Shown in pieces: positions 1-6,745 of a stretch of DNA of 7,739 nucleotides. The stretch's first letter is position 1; every line of letters begins with the position of its first letter. The stretch covers positions 1-7,739 of the forward strand of contig CAJXAS010000086.1 in NCBI GenBank assembly GCA_913050305.1, read 5' to 3'. Source of the DNA: an uncultured Polaribacter sp. GTDB lineage: Bacteria; Bacteroidota; Bacteroidia; Flavobacteriales; Flavobacteriaceae. The notes beneath the pieces were generated by a model that did not search any database, was not told where the DNA came from, and saw only the letters and a program-made list of their open reading frames with translations. The position numbers and the translations under genes were made by a program.

Positions 1-25
1 AACTAGTTATCTTTATTTGTTTCAT
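1..25 (-). CDS. cdd: Cytidine deaminase, N-terminal fragment (tentative)
   Basis: On the minus strand an ATG at 25-23 opens a frame reading MKQIKITS that runs off the left edge with no stop. Only eight codons are visible, too few to prove a product. The call rests on two points. This N-terminus resembles the MK-x-I-x-I-T start I associate with flavobacterial cytidine deaminases. Also, cdd follows porV in the same orientation in Flavobacterium johnsoniae, as far as I recall the locus. Cytidine deaminase converts cytidine or deoxycytidine to uridine or deoxyuridine in pyrimidine salvage. The leader upstream of the ATG is A/T-rich with no Shine-Dalgarno site, normal for this phylum. A strong terminator lies between porV and this gene, so it probably has its own promoter. 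A weak -7-like TAAATTTA lies at 43-36 (minus), but no TTG sits at the right distance. It could instead be another small gene or a chance frame. Confidence 0.45.
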
Positions 26-129
26 GTATGTATTTTAAATTTAGTTTTAAAAAGCGCCTACTTTTCTCTTAGCATCTTTTATTTAGATGTGATGAAGGTC
101 AGCAACCTGTTTCCCCGATTAAAGCGGTC
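26..129. other. porV-cdd intergenic gap with small hairpins
   Basis: No gene is visible here. The segment is richer in G/C and short pairings than the other gaps in the window. CATCT (73-77) pairs with AGATG (85-89) across TTTATTT. AGGT (96-99) pairs with ACCT (105-108) across a five-base loop. CCG (115-117) can pair with CGG (125-127). Read on the plus strand, 91-107 (GATGAAGGTCAGCAACC) resembles part of the SAM-I (S-box) core, but the rest of that riboswitch is missing. The gap separates two minus-strand genes, so it may hold the 5' leader and promoter of the gene at the left edge. A small RNA is possible but unproven. Confidence 0.3.
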
Positions 130-160
130 AAAAAAAGCAGCCTAAATGGACTGCTTTTTT
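130..160 (-). terminator. Rho-independent terminator of porU-porV
   Basis: AAAAAAGCAG (131-140) pairs perfectly with CTGCTTTTTT (151-160). After a one-base bulge, CC pairs with GG, and the loop is TAAAT. On the minus strand the hairpin begins 34 nt after the porV stop and ends in seven Ts (complement of A130-A136), so it fits the end of the porU-porV transcript. The stem has A and T tracts on both sides and could also stop plus-strand transcription. Confidence 0.85.
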
Positions 161-194
161 CAATATGCTAAAATTACTAAAAAAAATTGATTTT

Positions 195-1316
195 TTAATA
201 GTCTTCGTAAATTTCACCTAAATCAATAGACACAGAGAAACGAAGAGAATTTTCTAACGGATTATTAACATCTGATGAGTTTATTAAATACGATAAATCG
301 ATGTTTAATGCATTGGTTTTAAAACCTCCACCTAATGTGAAATATTGTCTATTCCCTTTGTCTTCATTTTCATGAAAGTAACCAGTTCTTAATGCAAATG
401 CATTGTTGTATAAATATTCTGCACCTACAGCATATGTAAACTCCTTTAACTCTTCACTAAAACCTCCTGGAGCATCTCCAAATGAAGAGAACATTCCTTC
501 TACAAAACCTTTGTCTTGATCAGAACCATCTAATTGTGGGGTTGGTACTAATAATTTTGTAAATTCTATGGTTGTAGAAATTGTATTGTACGCATCAATT
601 ATAAAATCAAAACCACCACCCAACTTTAAATTAGTAGGTATAAAGTCTTCCTCTCCCGGAGTGTAAGATACTTTTGGTCCAATATTAGCAATATTAAAAC
701 CTATTCTGTAACGACCATTAAAATTGCCGTAATTTTCTTCTAAAGATTGGTAATATCCAGAAACATCTACTGCAAAAGAATTTATTGGTTGCAGAGAATT
801 CCCTGGAGTTCCATTAAAAGCAAGATTCGAACGAATATATTTAAGAGAAACCCCCATTGCAAAAGTTTCACTTAATTTCAAGGAATAGGTACCAGTTGCA
901 ACTAATTCATTAGGATTTATAGAACCATTCGATTCTCCTCTGTCATTTGTTAAATCTATTTGACCTAAAGAAAAATATTTAAAATCTGCACCCCAAGCTG
1001 CATTTTCACTAAATCGATTAATATAAGAACCACTTCCTATAAAAATATCATCTGTTAAGTTTCTCAACCAAGGTGAATATGTAATTCCTGTTAAAATTTG
1101 TCTGTTACTAAATGCTATTTTTGCAGGGTTATGAAATAATGAAAAAGCATCTGCACTTGTAGCTACTCCCATATCTCCCATACCACCAGCTCTTGCATCT
1201 GGCACAATTAATAAAAATGGTGTTGCTGTTGTAATACCACCTGTTTGAGATGAAATTTTAACAATTGCAAAAACACTTAATAAAACACATAAAACTATTT
1301 TTTTGACTTCTTTCAT
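195..1316 (-). CDS. porV: PorV (LptO), type IX secretion outer-membrane barrel protein
   Basis: This 373-residue protein is a FadL-like outer-membrane beta-barrel. In known type IX systems PorV binds cargo by its C-terminal signal after it passes the SprA (Sov) translocon and delivers it to the PorU/PorQ/PorZ attachment complex. Residues 4-24 form a signal peptide: lysines, then a hydrophobic stretch ending SSQ, with probable cleavage near residue 24. The family signature follows, with VPDARAGGMGDMGVATSADA at about 38-57 and the HNPAK motif at 62-66. The rest alternates aromatic and polar residues as in barrel strands, up to a C-terminal strand NPLENSLRFSVSIDL (352-366) and a short acidic tail. 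The length is close to that of Porphyromonas PorV (about 390). It starts 37 bp after porU with no terminator between, so it is probably co-transcribed. The ATG directly precedes the signal peptide. The PorV assignment is strong, although flavobacteria also carry PorV paralogues. Confidence 0.93.
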   Translation of the reverse strand: MKEVKKIVLCVLLSVFAIVKISSQTGGITTATPFLLIVPDARAGGMGDMGVATSADAFSLFHNPAKIAFSNRQILTGITYSPWLRNLTDDIFIGSGSYINRFSENAAWGADFKYFSLGQIDLTNDRGESNGSINPNELVATGTYSLKLSETFAMGVSLKYIRSNLAFNGTPGNSLQPINSFAVDVSGYYQSLEENYGNFNGRYRIGFNIANIGPKVSYTPGEEDFIPTNLKLGGGFDFIIDAYNTISTTIEFTKLLVPTPQLDGSDQDKGFVEGMFSSFGDAPGGFSEELKEFTYAVGAEYLYNNAFALRTGYFHENEDKGNRQYFTLGGGFKTNALNIDLSYLINSSDVNNPLENSLRFSVSIDLGEIYEDY

Positions 1317-1340
1317 CTCTATTACCTATTATTCTTATTA

Positions 1341-1348
1341 CAAATATA
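1341..1348 (-). promoter_or_regulatory. Possible internal -7 element before porV
   Basis: In the 37-bp porU-porV gap the minus strand reads TATATTTG, an exact match to the Bacteroidota -7 consensus TAnnTTTG. It ends 24 nt before the porV ATG. No TTG lies 17-23 nt upstream, so this is at best half a promoter. In sequence this AT-rich the match may be chance. Confidence 0.2.
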
Positions 1349-1353
1349 TAATT

Positions 1354-4300
1354 TTATTGAAGTATTACTAACTTTTCATACTTTTCAGAAACTAAATTAG
1401 TTTCCGTTGCCTTTACCCTTAACCTATAAACATAGACTCCTTTTCCTATTTTATTACCAAAAGCATCTAAACCATTCCAAGTAATATCTCTTGACAAACT
1501 ACCTGTTGTTTGTATGTTTTGGTTGATCGTTTTTATAAGTTTACCAGAAACTGTAAATATTTGAACCTGCACCTCTAATACTTCATTTGGTTTGTTGTGC
1601 TTGAACCAAAATTCTGTGTAATTTACAAAAGGGTTTGGATAATTTAATACATTTTCTAAATTTAATACTGCATCACTAACCACCACAAAGTTTAACGTTG
1701 TTTCAGATGAATTATTATAAGTATCCCATGCTTTTATTTTTAAAGTATGAGGGCCTACTTCCAAATCCCTTAGTCTATATGTAACTTTCCCTTTTGTAAA
1801 ATCATCTAACTCCGTCTCATAGAAATCATTTAATACTAAAGGGTTTAAGGCATCTCCATCTAAAACGCCAATAATATCGTGATCTATTGCTGTAATAGAA
1901 GTATTAATTCCACTAATATCTGAAAGTACTGCAATTAAATTAGGAGAAGCATTTGTATTACCACCGTCTATAAAAGATTCATCATTCATAAATAACTTCA
2001 ACTCAGGACCCGTAGTGTCTTCTGGTGCATTTTCATCTATGCCACCAACCGTAATATCTATATTATACCCCGCCTTTTCTTTATATGTGAGTGTATCATT
2101 TGCGTACAAACTTATTTTTCCTTTTTTAAAAATAGTATTCCCATTTATATCTATTTCTTCTCCAAAAGCAATTTTAATATCTTTAGGCACAATAAAATCA
2201 AAACTAAATCCACCATTCACCACGCTAGATTTACCTTTAAATATTTTACTGTCTTGCGTATCAAAATCCATTATTTCACCAAAACTATTATTTCCTAAAG
2301 TTTTTCTATCTAAAGATTTATCAAAAACGGTGGTAGAAAGTGTCCCATTAAAATCAGACAAACGATTACCAATATTATCTAAAACAACACCTTCAAAACT
2401 AACTTTAGACAGCGCTTTTAAAGTGTCTAGTGGTTGGGTCATATCTTTACCATTCATTTTAGTGATTTGAATATTTGGCTCCGGTACTGCCAATTTCATT
2501 GCGGGATCACCAAAAGAATATATAAAGAACTTTTGCTCATTCGAAAAACTATTTTTAGTATTCATTAAAGCTTCAGAAATTGTTACATCCTCATTATTAA
2601 ATTCTAATAAGACTTTGATTAAAGCTTCATTAAAACGCTGCCCTACAGAAATAAAAACCTCTCTCGTAGTTGTAATCATACTTGCTGCACCACCCGTCTT
2701 ATTCCAAAATGTTAACTCACCTGCAGTTATCCTACTGGGATTATCAAATCTAGAAAAATCACAAGTAACCGTTATTAATAAAGGCAATGTATTGGGGTTA
2801 TAAAACCCCTGAATCTGTGGTTTTTCTAAAATTTTCTCAGAAGCAAAGCCATCTTCTCCTCCATGACCAAAATAATCTAAAACCAACGTTCCTTTTTCAA
2901 TCGCATTTGTAATTGCCTCATTTACCTCTGGATAACGCTCACCGCCAGAAGAATTTTGTTGTACATATGAATCTACATAAATTTTACTGACATTAAATAC
3001 CGGTTTATTGTTTTTTATATCATCTGCAATAGCCTCTACTCCTTTTTGAATCGGTATATCATAATCATCATCTATATCATCCGCTAGTAAAGTGATTGTA
3101 TTTCGCCAATCTCCAATAGCATTCTTACTGTAATAACTTAAAATTTTATCTACTACTGTTCTTGCCTGTGCGGCTCCAGTAACCGGTATTCTGCTAGAAA
3201 CAACCTCTATTGTATCTGTACCATTCATGTTACCATCATTTTCGCCTAACATCACAAAAAAGTCATCTGTAACCCAAGAGGTTGCCAAGTTGAAACTTTT
3301 CTCTGATAATTTTACAGGTACAATATTGTTATTGCCTGGAAGTCTGTCTTTATAATCATAAGAGCCATCGCCGAAAAAGCAAACGTATTTCAGTTTCTTA
3401 TCAGCTGAAGAATTTGTATCGTATATGTGCTTAATAAAATCTCTGACACCCGTTATATCTTCAGAGCCTGAGGAAAACTCATTATAAATTTCATTTAGAA
3501 GCACCACTTTTGTTGTTAAACCAGAATTTACCTCATGATACTCAGCTAATCTCTTCGCTTCAGAAGCCAACTCACTACTTGTAATTATAACATAATTAAG
3601 ATCTCTTAATGCATGCAAATTTTGATTTACAATTTTTGCGTTTTCTATAGTTTCTGGAATATAAAAATCGGACTCATTTAAAACAACATACTCCTTTAAA
3701 AACGCACCACTATCTCTAAATATAAAGTTAGCATCCGTTGCTTCATTAGAAATAACGCTAGGTAGTAAAAAATTTGAAACATCCCAAACTTGAAAAATGT
3801 TAGTTGCATTTTTAATTTGATACTCTACCACACCAATTGCATCAGATTGCTCGAAACTTCTAAAAGAAAACTGGGTAGCATCCGCCTTTAATTCCTTTTT
3901 ACCAACAATCTCTATAAAATCTAAATAGGCGTTTGCCGAAGGGTTTCCGTTATTATTATAATTAATTTCGATTTTTATAAAATCTGAAGAATTCTCTACA
4001 AGACCAGTTGTTTCAGAAGCGCGGGCTTTATTACTAGGATTTATCGGCGAGAAATTTAGTGATGGATAATCTAAACCATTCACTTTTACCTCCATTGATG
4101 AAGAACTTACAGAAGCACTTACAGCTCTAATCTTAACAGATAGAGAAGTGTTTTCTAAAGCATTTGAAAAGGGTATTGTAAACGTTTGGGTATTCTCGAT
4201 ATTAAAATCATCATAAAAAAACCATTGTGTTCCTGCCGCAATTAAATTTATTTCATCCTTTTCATAAAATGTAAAATCATCAAAAGAAGTAATTACACTG

Positions 4301-4785
4301 CTTGCTTGGTTTGTATTTGTTGCCTTTTTAGCAATTCTTTTCCCGTTACTACTGCCAACGGTTATAAAATAGTAGGCCTTATCTGAATATATATTTTGCC
4401 GATGATTTGCTGTTTTTGCAGCAGTATTTATCACCCAATCGTGCGGTCCTTTGGCATAAAACAGAATAAAATCATTTGCATCAAAGCTTCCATCGGCTTC
4501 ACCCTCAATAAATATAGCATTTTCTTTTAAATCTTGGTTTCTAAAATCGCTATTTAAAACAGGCAATAAATGCCCGCCATTCCCAAATATTTGAATATTC
4601 TTGGGATTTAATCCGTTTGTGTTAATACCAATTTTTTGTAATAAGTTTTTATCAATTTTAAAAACACCCGTGGTATCTATTGAAAACTTATACCAATCTC
4701 CTACAGCTAATACAGAATTGTTTCCCTGTGAAGTTGCGTATTGAGATAAGAGCAGTATTAAAATAAGTAAAAAATATCTTTTCAT
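1354..4785 (-). CDS. porU: PorU, type IX secretion C25-family sortase
   Basis: This 1143-residue cell-surface cysteine peptidase of the gingipain family (C25) is the type IX sortase: it removes the C-terminal signal of cargo and joins the mature protein to a lipid-linked sugar. A signal peptide occupies residues 1-20 (hydrophobic core, then ATSQ). An N-terminal beta-rich region (about 25-390) follows, then the catalytic domain (about 395-765). This holds FFGDGSYD (470-477), the His motif DYFGHGGEDG with His641, and the Cys motif TVTCDFSRFDNP with Cys675, so the His-Cys dyad is intact. Ig-like beta segments (about 770-1040) precede a complete type A C-terminal sorting domain (about 1045-1143) with NYPNPF at 1048-1053, VSGKLI near 1079-1084, GNKIGKGVYVYRL at 1110-1122 and a final KLVILQ. 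PorU is known to keep this domain. Length matches Porphyromonas PorU (about 1150). It is the first gene of the minus-strand unit, with porV 37 bp downstream. The ATG directly precedes the signal peptide. Confidence 0.95.
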   Translation of the reverse strand: MKRYFLLILILLLSQYATSQGNNSVLAVGDWYKFSIDTTGVFKIDKNLLQKIGINTNGLNPKNIQIFGNGGHLLPVLNSDFRNQDLKENAIFIEGEADGSFDANDFILFYAKGPHDWVINTAAKTANHRQNIYSDKAYYFITVGSSNGKRIAKKATNTNQASSVITSFDDFTFYEKDEINLIAAGTQWFFYDDFNIENTQTFTIPFSNALENTSLSVKIRAVSASVSSSSMEVKVNGLDYPSLNFSPINPSNKARASETTGLVENSSDFIKIEINYNNNGNPSANAYLDFIEIVGKKELKADATQFSFRSFEQSDAIGVVEYQIKNATNIFQVWDVSNFLLPSVISNEATDANFIFRDSGAFLKEYVVLNESDFYIPETIENAKIVNQNLHALRDLNYVIITSSELASEAKRLAEYHEVNSGLTTKVVLLNEIYNEFSSGSEDITGVRDFIKHIYDTNSSADKKLKYVCFFGDGSYDYKDRLPGNNNIVPVKLSEKSFNLATSWVTDDFFVMLGENDGNMNGTDTIEVVSSRIPVTGAAQARTVVDKILSYYSKNAIGDWRNTITLLADDIDDDYDIPIQKGVEAIADDIKNNKPVFNVSKIYVDSYVQQNSSGGERYPEVNEAITNAIEKGTLVLDYFGHGGEDGFASEKILEKPQIQGFYNPNTLPLLITVTCDFSRFDNPSRITAGELTFWNKTGGAASMITTTREVFISVGQRFNEALIKVLLEFNNEDVTISEALMNTKNSFSNEQKFFIYSFGDPAMKLAVPEPNIQITKMNGKDMTQPLDTLKALSKVSFEGVVLDNIGNRLSDFNGTLSTTVFDKSLDRKTLGNNSFGEIMDFDTQDSKIFKGKSSVVNGGFSFDFIVPKDIKIAFGEEIDINGNTIFKKGKISLYANDTLTYKEKAGYNIDITVGGIDENAPEDTTGPELKLFMNDESFIDGGNTNASPNLIAVLSDISGINTSITAIDHDIIGVLDGDALNPLVLNDFYETELDDFTKGKVTYRLRDLEVGPHTLKIKAWDTYNNSSETTLNFVVVSDAVLNLENVLNYPNPFVNYTEFWFKHNKPNEVLEVQVQIFTVSGKLIKTINQNIQTTGSLSRDITWNGLDAFGNKIGKGVYVYRLRVKATETNLVSEKYEKLVILQ

Positions 4786-4808
4786 AAATAGTATTCAAAT
4801 AACGCAAA

Positions 4809-4838
4809 TTTGTAGCAGATATTTTAATCTGCTACAAA
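4809..4838. repeat. Perfect 12-bp inverted repeat upstream of porU
   Basis: TTTGTAGCAGAT (4809-4820) and ATCTGCTACAAA (4827-4838) are exact reverse complements around a six-base spacer ATTTTA. The right arm overlaps the putative porU -7 element (4842-4835), and the predicted transcript start falls inside the repeat, 24 bp or more from the porU ATG. Neither strand has a T tract after the repeat, so it is not an ordinary terminator. Its position suggests an operator or an mRNA 5' hairpin. The repeat itself is certain; its function is inferred. Confidence 0.9.
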
Positions 4839-4866
4839 GATAAGTTATACTAAATCTAAAAAGCAA
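4835..4866 (-). promoter_or_regulatory. Putative porU-porV promoter
   Basis: On the minus strand TTG (4866-4864) is followed after 21 nt by TATCTTTG (4842-4835). This matches the Bacteroidota primary-sigma pattern TTG, 17-23 nt, TAnnTTTG in every fixed base. Transcription would start near 4829-4832, giving a leader of about 45 nt before the porU ATG. No Shine-Dalgarno site is present. The inverted repeat at 4809-4838 overlaps the -7 element and start site. Confidence 0.55.
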
Positions 4867-4917
4867 ACGTTTAATTAAAGAGAATGCAAAAAGGAGGTAT
4901 TAAATTATAAATTTTAC

Positions 4918-4946
4918 TTGCAATAAATTATATTTATTGTAAATTG
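4918..4946 (+). promoter_or_regulatory. Putative gldJ promoter
   Basis: TTG (4918-4920), a 19-nt spacer, then TAAATTG (4940-4946) resembles the Bacteroidota pattern but is one T short of TAnnTTTG. Transcription would start near 4950, leaving a leader of about 35 nt before the gldJ ATG. It is the best candidate in the gap on this strand. The remaining 4847-4917 shows no other clear site. Confidence 0.35.
4921..4939. repeat. Palindrome in the gldJ promoter spacer
   Basis: CAATAAAT (4921-4928) and ATTTATTG (4932-4939) are exact reverse complements around TAT. One mismatch further out the pairing continues for two more bases on each side. The palindrome exactly fills the space between the putative -33 and -7 elements of gldJ, as an operator might. 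It is all A/T apart from the end bases, so chance is a real alternative. Confidence 0.6.
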
Positions 4947-4985
4947 CCTACCGAATAAACCCAAAAATAAAATTTCTCTACGGAA

Positions 4986-6677
4986 ATGGAAAAAATATTA
5001 AATATATCTATCGTTATAGTAACTATAATTCTTTTTACAAGTTGCAGCACCAATAAGTCAAGTAACACCTCTCGATTAACAGGTTTGTCATTTAACGATC
5101 CGAAAAATGGAAACTACATAAAAAATAGCTCTTTTGAAAGTCAAACTCCGCTAGGAATGGTACTTGTTGAAGGTGGATCTTTTACAATGGGGCAAGTACA
5201 AGATGATGTAATGTTTGATTGGAATACCACACCTAAAAAAATGCATGTGCGTCCATTTTTCATGGATGAAACAGAAGTTACTAATTCTGAATACTCCTTG
5301 TATGTGCAATATACAAAAGATGTATTTTCTCCTTCCGAGGAAAAATACAAACATATTTACAACTCTGTTTTACCAGACACTTTAGTTTGGAGAAAAAGCT
5401 TAGGAAATACAGATATTTTAACACAAAATTATTTTCGTCACCCAGCCTATGCAGAATACCCTGTAGTTGGTGTTACTTGGTTGCAGGCAAATGAGTACTG
5501 CAAATGGAGAACAAACGTAGTAAACCTAAAAAAATTAATAGACAAAGGTTTTATTAAAAATATTTTCGAATTAGATTCTACAAGGAACTTTTTTGATACA
5601 GATCGGTTTTTAAGTGATTCAGACAACCTATTCACAAAAATAGATGGCAAAGAGCGCGATACAACTATTTACAAAAGAGGTGTAAGAACAAGAAGAGGAA
5701 AAGGGCAAGCAAAGTTAGGGAAAGATGCTTTTCAAGGAAGAAAAATAACACAAGCAGATGGTATTTTGCAACAAAAATACAGACTCCCTACAGAAGCTGA
5801 ATGGGAATTTGCAGCAAAAGCAGTTGCGGAAAACAGAGAGTACAACAATATTAGAGGTAGAAAAAAATATGCTTGGAATGGAAAATTCACTAGATCTAAA
5901 AACAAAAGATACCGAGGAGATCAATTAGCAAACTTCAAACAAGGGAAAGGTGCGTATAGTGGTTTACCAGGATGGAGTTCTGATGGTTCTGATATTCCTA
6001 TTGAAATAAAATCATATCCACCAAATGCTTTTGGTTTGTATGATATGTCTGGTAACGTTGCGGAATGGGTAGCAGATGTTTACAGACCTATTATAGACAG
6101 TGAAGCGAATGACTTTAATTATTTCAGAGGAAACATTTTTACAAAAAAATTAATTAATAAAGAAGGTAAAGTTGTTATTGTAGGTAAGGATGTAGCTGTA
6201 GAATATGATACCTTACCAAACGGAAGTATTAGACCAAAACAACTTCCTGGCGTTATCAAGTACATACCAATTACAAAAAGTGATGCTACTTTTAGAACAA
6301 ACTTTTCTAAATCTGACAATTCAAATATTTCTGATGGAGATTTAAATTCGTCAAGATTCTACGAAGATGACCAAGATAGATTTGCATCTAGACCTAGCAT
6401 GTATAATTCACCTAAAAATCCAACAAGAGTTACAGACGCTAATTCTGGTGCTGAAGTAATTACAGTTGATGCTAAAAAACGTAGTACTTTAATTAGTGAT
6501 CAAACGAGAGTTTACAAAGGTGGATCTTGGGCGGATAGAGAGTATTGGTTAGATCCTGCACAAAGAAGGTATTTACCAGAATATATGGCAACTAATTTTA
6601 TTGGTTTTAGATGTGTTACAGATAAGTTAGGCCCTATGGAATACAGAAAAAAGACAAATGCTGTTCGTAGCAGATAA
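4986..6677 (+). CDS. gldJ: GldJ, gliding motility lipoprotein (FGE-sulfatase fold)
   Basis: This 563-residue protein matches F. johnsoniae GldJ in length (about 560) and layout. The N-terminus is a lipoprotein signal: a hydrophobic stretch, then ILFTSC, with Cys20 as the lipid-bearing residue. The body is a formylglycine-generating-enzyme (FGE-sulfatase) fold: EGGSFTMGQ (62-70), MDETEVTNSEY (93-103), VTWLQANEYCKW (163-174), RLPTEAEWEFAA (266-277), MSGNVAEWVAD (354-364) and YKGGSWADREYW (510-521) to FIGFRCV (538-544). The catalytic cysteine pair of true FGE is absent: the two positions read as Asp517 and about Leu522. The fold is interrupted by long insertions (about 180-260 and 370-500). In the known system GldJ sits in the outer membrane/periplasm, is required for gliding, and stabilises GldK, so it affects secretion too. 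Its C-terminal tail matters for gliding; here residues 548-563 are strongly basic. It diverges from porU across 200 bp and ends in a strong terminator. Confidence 0.95.
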   Translation: MEKILNISIVIVTIILFTSCSTNKSSNTSRLTGLSFNDPKNGNYIKNSSFESQTPLGMVLVEGGSFTMGQVQDDVMFDWNTTPKKMHVRPFFMDETEVTNSEYSLYVQYTKDVFSPSEEKYKHIYNSVLPDTLVWRKSLGNTDILTQNYFRHPAYAEYPVVGVTWLQANEYCKWRTNVVNLKKLIDKGFIKNIFELDSTRNFFDTDRFLSDSDNLFTKIDGKERDTTIYKRGVRTRRGKGQAKLGKDAFQGRKITQADGILQQKYRLPTEAEWEFAAKAVAENREYNNIRGRKKYAWNGKFTRSKNKRYRGDQLANFKQGKGAYSGLPGWSSDGSDIPIEIKSYPPNAFGLYDMSGNVAEWVADVYRPIIDSEANDFNYFRGNIFTKKLINKEGKVVIVGKDVAVEYDTLPNGSIRPKQLPGVIKYIPITKSDATFRTNFSKSDNSNISDGDLNSSRFYEDDQDRFASRPSMYNSPKNPTRVTDANSGAEVITVDAKKRSTLISDQTRVYKGGSWADREYWLDPAQRRYLPEYMATNFIGFRCVTDKLGPMEYRKKTNAVRSR

Positions 6678-6698
6678 TTTATATTTAAAAAAATATTT

Positions 6699-6734
6699 AA
6701 TCCTCATTGTTCCGTAACAATGAGGATTTTTTTT
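6699..6734 (+). terminator. Strong rho-independent terminator after gldJ
   Basis: AATCCTCATTGTT (6699-6711) pairs perfectly with AACAATGAGGATT (6716-6728) around CCGT, a 13-bp stem. An eight-T tract covers 6727-6734. It begins 21 nt after the gldJ stop and ends 11 nt before the murF ATG. This should end most gldJ transcripts. No separate murF promoter fits in the remaining 11 nt. Confidence 0.92.
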
Positions 6735-6745
6735 ATCTTTAAACA

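Noticed and set aside
91..107. SAM-I riboswitch call from GATGAAGGTCAGCAACC
   Set aside because: The AGGGA segment, the closing P1 stem and the GGTGCTAA segment of SAM-I are not present, and no plus-strand gene follows. It is kept only as a finding to test, not annotated as a riboswitch.
2015..2470. A 151-codon plus-strand open frame opposite porU
   Set aside because: It lies wholly inside porU on the other strand. Its residue makeup (runs of Ser, Leu, Ile, Pro, Phe) is what the complement of an AT-rich beta-protein gene gives. No domain or promoter is recognisable.
4884..4910. Eight-codon frame containing GGAGGT, a perfect Shine-Dalgarno-like string, upstream of gldJ
   Set aside because: The GGAGGT lies inside the tiny frame and is followed by no start codon at a usable distance. 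The frame lies upstream of the putative gldJ transcript start, and this phylum rarely uses Shine-Dalgarno sites.
5141..6319. Several 66-69 codon minus-strand frames inside gldJ
   Set aside because: All are opposite the well-supported gldJ coding sequence. They overlap one another and show no recognisable domain or leader.
6680..6687. TATATTTA as a murF promoter -7 element
   Set aside because: It has A instead of the conserved final G, lacks a TTG 17-23 nt upstream, and would place the transcript start before the strong terminator hairpin.
6734..6741. TATCTTTA directly before murF as a -7 element
   Set aside because: It ends only 4 nt before the ATG, so the transcript would start at or inside the coding sequence. 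No TTG is present at the right distance within the terminator stem.
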